Shown in pieces: positions 54,480-64,000 of a stretch of DNA of 64,000 nucleotides. This stretch comes from Dipteris shenzhenensis (Eukaryota; Polypodiophyta; Polypodiopsida; Gleicheniales), in NCBI GenBank assembly GCA_047967505.1, contig CM106538.1. One strand, 5' to 3'. The translations under genes were made by a program, and so were the position numbers. The notes beneath the pieces are model-generated. The model had not been told where the DNA came from. It did not search any database and was given only the letters and a program-made list of their open reading frames with translations. Numbering within the stretch: position 1 is the first letter of the stretch; the number at the start of each line of letters is the position of its first letter.

Positions 54480-55657
54480 GAAGTAGTAGTGCTTCAGTTG
54501 GCTCCCTTTATTGTTGTGTTGAATTGGACTCCATCCAATGTTTCTAGTAGCACAGCTCCGAATGGATTCATCTTTCTTACTCGGTAGGGTCCTTGACCTA
54601 GATACTTGAGTTTTCCCTTGTATACTTTGGCATTGTATAACAAGACCAAGTCACCTTTCTTGATGTCTTTAGCTTTAAGATTCCTATCAAACCATGCCTT
54701 TCTTCTACATTTTTCTATTGTCATGGCATTAATCTTGTCTCTATATGCTTCTCCATTGATAGAGTCTTTCTTTCAAGGATGCATGATCTCCCACGCATTC
54801 CTCTACTGCTATGCGTAGGCTTCGTATTACAAATTCTAGTGGGACCACAGCTTCAAGGCCGTAGACCAAGTTAAAAGGTGTGTTCCCTGTACTGACCTTG
54901 AGTGTCGTCCAGTATGCCCATAAGGCTGCATTCAGTTTCTCTGCTGCAATGTTGTGGTTCTACTACCTTGGTGAGGATAACACATAATATTTTGTTGGTG
55001 GATTCGGCCTATCCATTCCCTTGGGGATAGTAGGGTGTGCTTTTTCTATGGATTACCTCATAAAGCTAGACATGAGTTCTTGGATTACCTCATTGAAAAA
55101 ATGTGTGCCTCTATCTATGACACAATTTCAATGGGGCATCCGAATCAGGTGATCACATTCTTGTATAAGAATCTTGCTGTGCTTCTGGCATCTGCCTTTC
55201 TAATTGCTTTAGCTTCAGCCCATTTGGTAAGATAATCAATGGCCACAATGATGTAGCATGTATGTGTTCTCTTTGCTGCTAGATGGATGGGACCCACATA
55301 GTCAATCCCCCATTTTTCAAATGGTTTTTGTGCAAGAACTGTTGTTAGGGGATTGAAGTATTTGTGTTGGGGTTTAGTGGTCCGTTGGCATATATCACAA
55401 CCCTTGACATATTCATAGGCATGTGCCCAAATTGTTGGCCACCAATAGCCTGCAAGGAGGACTTTTCTTACTATGGCTTCCCTTTGGAAGTGTCCTCCTA
55501 CAATGCCTTCATGGACTTCACTCAGGATTGGCATGATCTCATGAGGCATTACACATCTTCTTAATGTTTGGTCCTTGCCCATCTTGTACAGTTGTCCTCC
55601 AATGAGTTGATAGGGTGCAGCTTTTAAAATTAATTTTCTGGCATCCACTGCTTTCAT
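54480..55657 (-). pseudogene. Gypsy integrase and pol C-terminus (minus copy)
   Basis: The 170-codon frame 55145-55657 covers the HHCC domain (VMPHEIMPILSEVHEGIVGG, GYWWPTIWAHAYEYVKGCDI, CQRTTKP) and the first Asp (FEKWGIDYVGPIHLAAKRT), then IIVAIDYLTKWAEAKAIRKA and FLYKNVIT. The middle (54725-55140) is decayed, with a phrase equivalent to QLVYGLEAVVPLEFVI. The pol end 54494-54724 reads LVLLYNAKVYKGKLKYLGQG, PYRVRKMNPFGAVLLETLDG. Confidence 0.92.
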
Positions 55658-55727
55658 TTCCAGGGGGTGGTTTTCCTACCATTAAGTACCCAATGATATC
55701 TCCACACCAATCTGGAACAGCATCTAT

Positions 55728-56231
55728 CTAAAATAGTGTGGCATCTGGCAAGTCATCTTCTACTCTAGTGGCTTCTTTTCTCGACTTGACATGAGACATA
55801 TGATTGGCAATGTAGTGTTGGGCACCTTTGCGGACCACTATTTTGAAGCTTAATTCTTGAAGCAAGAGGAGCCATCTAGTTATTCTTCTAGTTGTACGGT
55901 TCACAAGATAAAGCAATGCTTGATGGTCGGTGTAGAAGAAAAAATCATTTGCCAATAGATAGTGTCGAAATTTCTTAACACTATACACCATTGCTAGGGC
56001 TTCTCTTTCTGTGGTGGTATAGTTGATCTCGGCATCATTGAGTTGTCGACTGGAGAAGTAGAATGGGTAGTCTTTCTTATATTCACTAGGTTGACAAAGC
56101 ACACTCCCAATTGCATACTTGGATCCATCAGTATGAACATGAAAATCAATATCCCAATTGGGAGATATAAGGATGGGTGCTATGATTAGGCGCCACTTTA
56201 AAAGCTCAAAGGCTTGGTCGCACTCTTCTGT
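55728..56231 (-). pseudogene. Gypsy RNase H (minus copy)
   Basis: PFYFSSRQLNDAEINYTTTE, REALAMVYSVKKFRHYLLAN, FFFYTDHQALLYLVNRTTRR and AQHYIANHMSHV in one 124-codon frame. Catalytic Glu and Asp blocks are present; the first Asp block (HVHTDGSKYAIG-like) lies in the broken segment 56100-56160. Confidence 0.9.
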
Positions 56232-57352
56232 TCATAAGAATTCCACTAATAATTTGTAAAGTGGTATGGCTATCATGGCATACCACAAGATAAATATTCT
56301 ATAGTAGACAACATGTCCCATAAAGACCTGTACATCTTTGGAATTTGTAGGAGGAAGCAATTCCATGATGATTTTGATTTTGTCCATCTCAGTTGCAATT
56401 CCATGTTGAGAAACGATGTGTCCCAAAACAACTTTGTGGGTGACCATGAACTGGCATTTTGTTGGATTTAGGGAGATGCCATACTCCCTGCATTTGATTA
56501 GTACTACTTCAAGACATTTAAAGTGGTCTTTTTTGTTTGAGTGGATGGACAAATCATCCAAGAACACCTGTAAAAACTCATTCAGAAATGACTTGAAAGC
56601 TGTGAACATGACTCGCTGGAATGTGGCTGGGGCATTACAAAGGCCGAATGGCATGACTCTATCGGCAAAAATACCCCATTTTGTAGTAAATGCTATTTTT
56701 GATTGGTCTTTAGGAGCAATTTGCACTTGGTTATAGTTATTGAAGCCATCCAAGAAGCTATATATCTCAGAACCTGCCACCTTTTCCAACACTATTTCTG
56801 TGAAGGGTAGGGGATAGTGATCCCTAATTGTGGTGGCATTCACATTCGTTTACACATTTTCTAAGCTTCTTGTTGCATTTAGGCACAATGACAATGGGTG
56901 AAACCAAATCAATTTGCTCTATCTCATAGATAAATCTGGCATCTAGGAGTTTTTCTAGCTCGTCATTAAACCATGGTGCCATACTTAGGATTTGTTCGAT
57001 AAGGTCCACATACCTTAGGGTGGGCACCTTCCCTTATAGGTATTGTGTGTACTGCCACGTTTGGTGAAATTCTTTTCATCTCTTTGTATGATCATGCTAG
57101 GCAGTCATCACGATATTCCATTAGGACTGCTTTAAGTTTGGTTTCATCTTCCTGTCGAAGCTGTTTCCCAATGAAAAATAGTTTTTCTTCCTCCCCTTCA
57201 AGGGCGAGGTTTATTGTGTAAGTTTTTGCCGGTCCCTCATACATTGGAGTTTTTCCAATGTTATCGGTTTCTTGAACTTCAGATTCTCTTAGTGGTCTTG
57301 GCATTGCTATGGGGGCACTGCCACTTATATAATTCTTAAAGTACTCCGGCAC
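56232..57352 (-). pseudogene. Gypsy reverse transcriptase (minus copy)
   Basis: The main frame 56232-56843 starts within the RT (NATTIRDHYPLPFTEIVLEK) and includes YSFLDGFNNYNQVQIAPKDQ, MPFGLCNAPATFQRVM and QVFLDDLSIHSNKKD with an intact FLDD site. The fingers are in broken frames 56824-57027. The N-terminal part 57092-57352 (EEEKLFFIGKQLRQEDETKL) precedes it. Confidence 0.93.
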
Positions 57353-57355
57353 TTC

Positions 57356-58578
57356 TCAAAGATCAGCCTCTGATGGTGTTGAACTAGCTTGACATGTGCT
57401 ATGGGTATTGGGTGGCATAGTATCCTTAACCAATTTGTTAGGCTCTTGGGGACTTTCTTTTTCTAAAGTCTCTTGATCGATCTTCATCTGCACATGTGGC
57501 TTATACTTTCGAAACTTCTTACGTTGGGAACTGTGGGGTAACTTTTCCACTGGTAAGGTGTTCCCAAGTAAGGCTTCATTTGCTGTGCATACTCCTTCCA
57601 GTCCCTTAGGGGACCATTCAAGAGGAGGTGGATCAGATTTTGAGGGAGTTGGCTTTTTAAGATATAATTTGGCAATCCTTATTTGGACTCGTTCGAATTC
57701 ATTGAAGTGTTCGGCCTTGGCTTTTCTACGATTTCCTCCAACTTTCTTGTAGAATCTTTTGATGTTATTCAACTTTGGAGGTTCAACTTTTGGAAGCTCG
57801 ATTGCCATTAGGGCATGTAGAATGGCTAAGTCATTGTCAAAGACTTGATCTTCAATTTGAGCATTCTCAGCCTCAGTTTCAAGGTCCCAAGGAAAATCCG
57901 ACTCATTATTGGTATGGTTACCTTCTTAGGTTCATTATTCCACTCGAGTTCAGCCATAAAGAATGGCACCTCTAGATCGATTGGTTCTTCATGTGTAAGT
58001 TGAGGATCTACCGGTATCACCTTAGCATCTATCTACGAGAAGATGGGTTCTAATGAATGGCAGTTTTGTCAATGGTTGCCAATGTTTGTATCCAATTATT
58101 GACATTGCTTTGTGTATCGCCCGCTATGGCATGTTGTTGCAGGGGAGCTAATTTGCTTGAGATCGTCGTTGAAGAGGTTTCATCCAGCGCTCTAGGCACA
58201 ATTGGTTTTTTTAGCTCCTATCCCCACATTCACCTTGACTACGGTGTCGCGATTTTGGATTGTCAGTATATCTATTCCCCAATCATGGAGGACTGATGCT
58301 TCCTGCAACCAAGGACATCCCAGTAAGATTTGATAGGATTTCTTGGGGAGATCTAAGATTGTGAATTAAAGGGAAAAGCGGACTCCTGTGACTTTTGCTG
58401 ACACACCATTCACTATTCCAAAGGGTTTTGTCCGTGAATCATCGGCAAGGTGTATGTTGAAATTAGCCTTTTGCATTGGTGGGAGAACCCATTGATCATA
58501 GAGCTCGTTTGATGAGACATTTACACCTGCTCCACCATCCACTATGGCTTGGACTTCATTATATACCTTGTGGATCAA
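57356..58578 (-). pseudogene. Gypsy protease and linker (minus copy)
   Basis: Protease frame 58366-58578: VQAIVDGGAGVNVSSNELYD, QWVLPPMQKANFNIHLADDS, PFGIVNGVSAKVTGVRFSL. The DGG motif is intact here, whereas the plus copy has a shift at this site. The linker 57356-58020 (ELEWNNEPKKVTIPIMSRIF, 150-codon Lys-rich frame 57356-57808) connects to RT. Confidence 0.87.
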
Positions 58579-60750
58579 AGCCAGGGATTTGCAAGTTCAA
58601 TCCAGCCTTTGAAACTCTCCCAGAGATTGGGACAATTTTGTAGTCGGATTCCAATGGGAATTGACACAGGGCAACTTAGGATGCTAGAGAGTGCGGCTCC
58701 TTCAAGTTGACATGGCAGTACATTATGTTGCGGAGTCTGTTGTTGGAATAGAGGCTCGAGTATAGTATCAATACTTTGTGGGGTCAAGTCATGGATTGTG
58801 GATCTTGAGCCTGCTGCTTCTCAGCCTTAAATTGAGCTTGTTCCTTTTGTACCCATTGTTGAAGTGCCTGAAAACGAGCCTTCTCCACTTTTGCATTTGG
58901 GTATGGAGCTTCTTTTATTTAAGGCTTGGAAGCTAATGTGGAGGAGCTTGGCTACTCATTGCTTGGCAGAGGTAGAGGCACTTGTGCAGTCTTCTTAAGA
59001 AGTCATCTTGGTTGGATTGGAATATTAGGGTCCTTGGTGGCCTCCTTTTGCTGGCGTATAATTACATTCACAGGTTGTGATATTATGCTTGTCGGCCCCA
59101 GACTTTGATGGTCCACCCCAATAATGCCGATTGGGACATCAGGCTTAACCTCTATTTGTTGTGGGACCTTATTTTTCATGGGACAATCCATACAGGCATG
59201 GCCCATGCCACAATCTCTGTAGAGTGGTTGGAAAGTAGCGGGGCTACCATGATGAGGGCACTCTGCGATCCGATGATTTTCTCCACAACCGTAGCACTTG
59301 ATTGGCACTCAATACATGTTGGATTGTACTTGATTTGCATAGACTGGTATTAAACCTTCTGCGCCTTCTACATAGTACACTGGGTACTCGGCTTCATACT
59401 TGAATGGCGAGTCTACTTCCTCGGCTTGCAATTGTTGTATTAGAACTGCCTGAGGAGTTGGATTTGGCACTCTTGGATATGGTCATGGATTTGGATTCCT
59501 GAGTAATTGTGGGACTTGTGTCTGAATGAGAATAGGATTTAGCCTCGGAGCTGGGGGTGCTTGTGCAAGTGCCAGTTGCCTGCACATTAGCATGGGTGCC
59601 AGTTGGTATTGTTGGGGTCGAGGCGGGTTGTTGCACATGTTAAAGATGCAACTATTTTCATCATGGCCATCGACTACGTAGATATGGCACCGCAACCTTC
59701 GCGATGGATTTACTTGTGCAGTGATCTTGGATCTTAGGACCGAGCATTCATTTGTTGTATGATTGGCCATGCAGTGGGGGCACCATACATTTTCTCGTCG
59801 TGGATGTCTGAGGTGGCGGCTGAGACAAGTGAAGCTTTTGTTCCATGGCCTGCATCATTTCTTCTTTCAGCTTCATGGTCATGGCCTCTAGATGATCTTC
59901 ATTAGACGTTTTGGCAGTGGGCTTGGATTTTCCCTTTTTAGAGCATTTATCTTATGTACTGGATCTTCCATCATCACTACTCGTGTCAGAGTCGGTCATG
60001 CCATCCTTGATGTCAATGGTTGTTGCCCGAGCAGCACTGAATGTTTCATAATTGCTAATCTTTTTCATGTCTTTGTGATTATCTTCCTTAGTCTTGCAAT
60101 GAACTAGGCCGTGAGGTACTTTGCATCCAGGCGTGGGTCACGTTTGGCAATTAATTGTTTCATCTTACCCAGGTACGTGCATACATCTTCTCGGCGACCT
60201 TGTTTGAGCTTGCTTAGTTGGAGAGCAGGATCATCTTATAGTCTCTCCGTTTGAAAGCGCCTCTTGAATTCAGTTTGCAGCAGGTCCCATGTGGCTCTTT
60301 CTTCCACTAGGAGGTCTAGGTACCATTCTGACGCTTCATATGTTAAGGCCATGGGGAACCAGGCGACCTTGGTTTCATTGGATTAATCTCCACCTACTCG
60401 GCATGTGGCATCAAAATGCTGAAGGAATCAGGTTGGATCGCCCCTACCATTATATTTGGGAAGTTCAAGTTTGCCCAGGGGGTGCCTACCTTGATTGTTA
60501 TTATTGTTGCCAAAATTGTTGCGATTAAAGAAATTGTTCCCCTTCGCATCAAGGTTAATATCCCCATCATCGCAACGGCGCGTTGTGGCGTGGAGTCAAA
60601 GGGATTTCTTAAATTTCAGGGGGGCAATCGGCGTAGAGGATTGTCAGAGGCAGTGGTTTCAATGGAGTTGTATGCAGATTTGGCGAGCATTCATGTCAAA
60701 GGCGTTGGTCGCGGAGCGCAGCTGCATGCAAGTGTAATGGGTGTCTCTAC
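58579..60750 (-). pseudogene. Gypsy gag (minus copy)
   Basis: The N-terminal part (60130-60500) gives a Retrotrans_gag-like capsid in broken frames: LPKYNGRGDPT, then FPMALTYEASEWYLDLLVEE, RATWDLLQTEFKRRFQTERL and KLKQGRREDVCTYLGKMKQL. Then come four knuckle sites as in the plus copy: CPHCMANHTTNEC, CHIYVVDGHDENSC (second Cys lost), CYGCGENHRIAEC and YRDCGMGHACMDC (first Cys lost). C-terminal part 58579-58790 resembles the plus copy tail (LEGAALSSILSCPVSIPIGI). Confidence 0.85.
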
Positions 60751-61039
60751 TGCAAGTGTGGGTGTTGATATAATTGTGTTAGGAGGGTTAGAGATGTGTT
60801 AGTGTTGTAGGAACCGTTGTGTTAATAATGTGCCTAGGATTGTCCCACATGTGTAGGGAAATGTGTTGGTGTAGATGAATCGTGAATCGGAGGTCACGGT
60901 GGAAATATACAAGTGAATTAGTGTGAAAAGAGGCCCACACGGGGGTGCGAATTAAGAGTTCTAGGGATGCCAAAATGGTGTGCAATGGGTTGGAAAAATG
61001 CCTCGTAGAGTGGTGTTTCCGTGTGTGAATTCGTGGTTC

Positions 61040-61500
61040 TAATTGGTAGCTAGAGGAACTACTATAGTTACAAAGGCAAATACCCTAACCGACTTTAGTC
61101 TAACCTAACCTAATTGTGTAGCTATCTAACTACAGTTAGATGAACTAACTACAATTAGTTAAACGAACTAACCTAAAGTAAGACTAACCTATGTAAAAAC
61201 TAACCTTGGTTAAATTTAACCTAACTAGCTTTGGTTAAATCTAACCTAACTAGGGTTAGTTTTTTAAAAACCTTACCCTTAAAAAAAAAAGGTTGGGGGG
61301 GGTGTACAGCGGCGGCATCTAAGGGGTGGGGGTTGTGTGGGGGTTAAAGGTCACTGTGCCTTTACCCCGGTTATGTACAATACTGAAACACATATATAAA
61401 TGAATTAAAAAGAAGATTAGGGTGGTTCTGCACCCACCAAAACTTGTGTGTCTCTCTCTCTCCTTCTTCTGTTCTTGCTTTCGTTGAGAGCACTCTCAAC
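61040..61500 (+). repeat. Probable 5' LTR of the plus-strand copia element (left end unresolved)
   Basis: It ends at CACTCTCAAC just before a primer-site-like sequence. It contains ACATATATAAATG (TATA candidate, 61390-61402), a CT-rich leader and, at 61080-61260, many diverged AACCTAACTA/GGTTAAATCTAACC phrases. The left border and target duplication cannot be set because the 3' LTR lies outside the window. Confidence 0.55.
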
Positions 61501-61513
61501 TAGTATCAGAGCC
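61501..61513 (+). other. Primer-binding site of the plus-strand copia element
   Basis: TAGTATCAGAGCC differs at one base from the initiator Met tRNA complement TGGTATCAGAGCC. Confidence 0.75.
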
Positions 61514-62938
61514 CAGGTGATTTAGCTGAGCGTGCGTGAATGCTTGAAGCTCAGCAGCTCTGTGGGAGGAAGGAGAAGCTCTGTCGAAAGCTTTGTGGGT
61601 GACTTTACTTGCATCCGAGTGTGTAGAGACCTTGGAGGAACCTTTGGAAAAGTCACTTTGGTTTTGCGAAGTGGTTTTGAGAGCCTGTTAAGTGTTTTCA
61701 AAGAAAAAGTCGTTTTTTGAGCTTTTCCCTGTTCCGTTCGATGACAGAGACTCCATATTGACTTGTAGAGGATACTATTGCTTGCTTTTGGTGTCCACTT
61801 CACTTCAGGAGCTTGGAAACACCTTCATTCTTGAATCTGGGATTATTTCATTGGATTTCTGACTCACTGTATCAGTTTCTGCGTTTTTTGCCTGGGTGTT
61901 GGAACTCAAGTTTGGAGCAACCATTTGCAGATCTGTCAGTTCCGGTGGACTCAGGAGGTCCTAAAACTTCTATGTTGCTCATCATTCGCACTCCGGTGGA
62001 GTTTACAAACAGCTCTATTTCCAAAAACCTTTTTCAGTCCGTGTGTTGGACCTAGTGATTGAGACCACGGTTTCCAAAACCGTCTGTCCCATTGCGTTTC
62101 GGACGCCCAAAAACCCCTACCTGTCAATTCTTGCACGATTCGGTGGAGGATTTTCAGAGTTAGAGATCTCTGTGTATTCGATTTCGTCTCTCTGTTATGA
62201 ATTTTTTCATTCTAAGGTTTTGAAACCTTAGATTTATGCCACATGGCAATGGATAAGTGTTGACTCCCATTTCTCACTCATCGGTTGGGATTTTGGAGTT
62301 CTGGCAGAAGAGAGATATTTGCAGATTTTCTTGCTGAGTCCGATTATGCAATGGTGCCCATGTTTTGAGGCATCTCAAGTTCTATTTTTAGTAGCAGTCA
62401 TTACCGTGGGACTATGATTTCTTGAGCATACCTTATGCAGATCACTCTGGTTGCAATTTGAGCAGTGTGCGCTCATTCGTGGTATGCATTGGGTTGCAGT
62501 GGATGATTTATAGGCCATTTGGATGCATTGCGGTCCTTATTGGATGCGTTGATAGGCCCAAATTGCCTTGTGGGATGCTATTTTTTATGGACCCTTTGCA
62601 CATGTATGCTATTTTATGCTGAGGGACAGCTTTGACACATTGTAGGTGATGCACTGATAGTGCTATGCTCTCTTGGATGAGATATTATTGATGCATATGC
62701 TAGTGGACGGTGTTTATGCTTGAGTCATTTGGCACTTATTGGCATTTTCTTTTGGGCCAGATTTGCTCATATGGATGCATAGTATATGCACATGAGTCAG
62801 ATGCATCTTTTGATACTTTGAGCTTTGAGTTTTGGTGATATTTCACTCTATTGTGGCATACACATTTGGGTGCACCTGGTATTTGGTGTGATTCTCTCTT
62901 GCAGGCACTAGCATTTGTGATTTTGTTTCATTTGCATC
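61514..62938 (+). other. Copia leader, 1.4 kb, non-coding
   Basis: Only short frames without domains lie between primer site and gag. T-rich phrases such as GCATTTGGATGCAT and GATGCATATGC recur between 62500 and 62800. Confidence 0.6.
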
Positions 62939-64000
62939 ATGGCATCCTCTTCCATGTTTGAAAAGGAGTTTTTCAGCATTAAAAAGTTTGATGGGACAAA
63001 CTTTTCTTTGTGGAAAGAACAAATAAGGGATATGCTTATTCAAAAGAAGTAGATTAAACCCTTGGTAGGGATTGAAGCTAAGCCTACAAATATGTCTGAG
63101 GATGATTGGAATGAGTTGGATGAATTAGCAAAGTCTACTATTAGACTTCATCTTGCAGAGTCAGTTTATTTCATAGTAGTAAATGAGCAGACTACGGAAG
63201 ATTTGTGGAAGAAACTGTGTGCCACTTATGAGAAGAAAATTGCCTCTAATAAAGTTTACCTCATGAAGAGGTTGTTTGATCTGCAGATGAAGGAAGGGGT
63301 CTCCATTGCTTCTCACTTGAATGAATTCAATATTATTTTCAGCCAGCTTCAGGCTCAGAAGATGAATTTTGATGTGGAGACTAAGGCAATATTTCTCTTA
63401 TGTTCATTGCCATCCTCATGGGATACCTTCCGTATAGCTGTCAGTAACTCTGCACATGGTGGAGTACTGAAATATGATGATGTTGTGGGTAGCTTGTTGG
63501 CCGAGGAGATTAGACGGAAGTCTATGGATGGCAACAAGCAGGATGCAGCTTTAAATGTGCAGAGGGGCAGATCACAGTTCATGGGGAAGTCCCAAGAAAG
63601 AGGGAAGTCACGTAGCAAATCCAGGGCACGAAACATTGAGTGTTACCACTGTGGCAAGAAGGGCCATATGAAAAAGGATTGCTACAAGCTAAAAAGAGAG
63701 CAAAAGGATAAGAAAAAGAATGCAAATTGGGGTGCAAATCAAAAGGAAGAGAGTCCAAGGGAGGACAAAGGAAAAGTGAAGATCGAGGAGATCAATGCAG
63801 TCACACATGATAGTGACAATGACGTTCTCTTCATGTCTAGTTTATCTGTAGAGTTGCTTACCACTTCAGATGATGCATATTCCCAGGATTGGATTTTGGA
63901 TTCTGGTGCTTCATTCCATGTTACTCCCCATAGGGAATGGTTCTCCACTTATGACAGTGGAAAGACAAGTTGTGTGCATCTTGGAAATGACTATGCATGT
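62939..64000 (+). pseudogene. Copia gag-protease, running off the window
   Basis: The frame opens at ATG 62939 (MASSSMFEKEFFSIKKFDGT, NFSLWKEQIRDMLIQKK) and has one stop (TAG 63050-63052, probably once TGG Trp). It is then open to the window end, about 316 codons. Visible parts are a UBN2-type gag (EQTTEDLWKKLCATYEKK, LMKRLFDLQMKEGVSI, FLLCSLPSSWDTF), an intact knuckle CYHCGKKGHMKKDC (63640-63682) and the protease start QDWILDSGASFHVTPHREWF with a normal DSG. Integrase and RT would follow outside. It is the youngest-looking retroelement coding in the window. Confidence 0.93.

Larger units (their letters stand above)
53571..61010 (-). mobile_element. Ty3/gypsy element, minus-strand copy, more complete
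   Basis: The same family as 46913-53560, in the opposite direction and retaining N-terminal gag (to about 60750) and a possible leader beyond. Order on the minus strand: gag, protease, RT, RNase H, integrase, post-pol ORF. The two copies are clearly diverged at protein level, so they are separate insertions rather than a recent inverted duplication. LTRs were not identified; the right edge is approximate and may be cut by the copia element. Confidence 0.88.

Noticed and set aside
46913-61010. One recent large palindrome from a duplicated inversion
   Set aside because: The two arms differ widely in protein sequence and in mutations, so they are separate family members.
61080-61260. Interstitial telomeric repeat
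   Set aside because: Units are irregular and not TTTAGGG/CCCTAAA; they sit within a probable LTR.
1-64000. CRISPR arrays, riboswitches, bacterial operons, rRNA genes
   Set aside because: None seen; the repeats are retroelement, hairpin or microsatellite in nature and the genome is plant-like.

Overview
The window reads as heterochromatin-like nuclear DNA from a large-genome plant, probably a seed plant and perhaps a gymnosperm; that placement is inference. The support is plant-type Ty3/gypsy and Ty1/copia elements with initiator-Met tRNA primer sites, nested insertions, heavy coding decay, an ALP1-like Harbinger-derived gene and a Penelope-like element. No bacterial operons, CRISPR arrays, rRNA genes or convincing tRNA genes were seen.

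Layout. 1-10.3 kb: a complete but decayed chromovirus (443-9465, minus strand, ACTGT target duplication) sits inside an exon-like reading frame of an unidentified minus-strand gene. The chromovirus integrase is itself split by a 2.5-kb non-autonomous LTR element (2019-4505, CTTAC duplication). 10.3-12.8 kb: microsatellites, three copies of a palindromic hairpin, and a 125-130 bp inverted repeat bracketing about 2.1 kb. 12.8-17.3 kb: the 3' end of a plus-strand gypsy element, interrupted by a 1.9-kb non-autonomous LTR element (13162-15077, TCCTA duplication), followed by its long 3' LTR. 17.9-20.2 kb: gypsy tails, a 449-bp foldback element with amplified 60-70 bp units, an inverted fragment of the same LTR, and a gypsy protease relic. 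20.2-27.5 kb: a full-length minus-strand copia element (ATGGG duplication). 27.5-32.5 kb: a decayed coding block I cannot assign. 33-34.8 kb: a relic of a hAT transposase. 35.25 kb: a probable MITE.

37.98-39.49 kb holds the one clearly intact gene, a GC-rich intronless ALP1/HARBI1-like protein with all three DDE residues in place. It is followed by a 120-bp tandem duplication. 43.5-46.6 kb: an inverted repeat, a Penelope-like element fragment whose GIY-YIG endonuclease lies upstream of the reverse transcriptase, and an 884-bp tract with a single G on the plus strand. 46.9-61 kb: two diverged copies of one gypsy family lie tail-to-tail, each with up to four zinc knuckles in gag and a shared small ORF downstream of pol. 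61-64 kb: the 5' half of a plus-strand copia element runs off the window with one visible premature stop.

Nearly everything is mobile DNA. The points most worth following are the permuted-domain Penelope element, the conserved post-pol ORF, the intact ALP1-like gene and the gene split by the chromovirus. All assignments come from reading translations and repeats by eye; percentages are hand counts.
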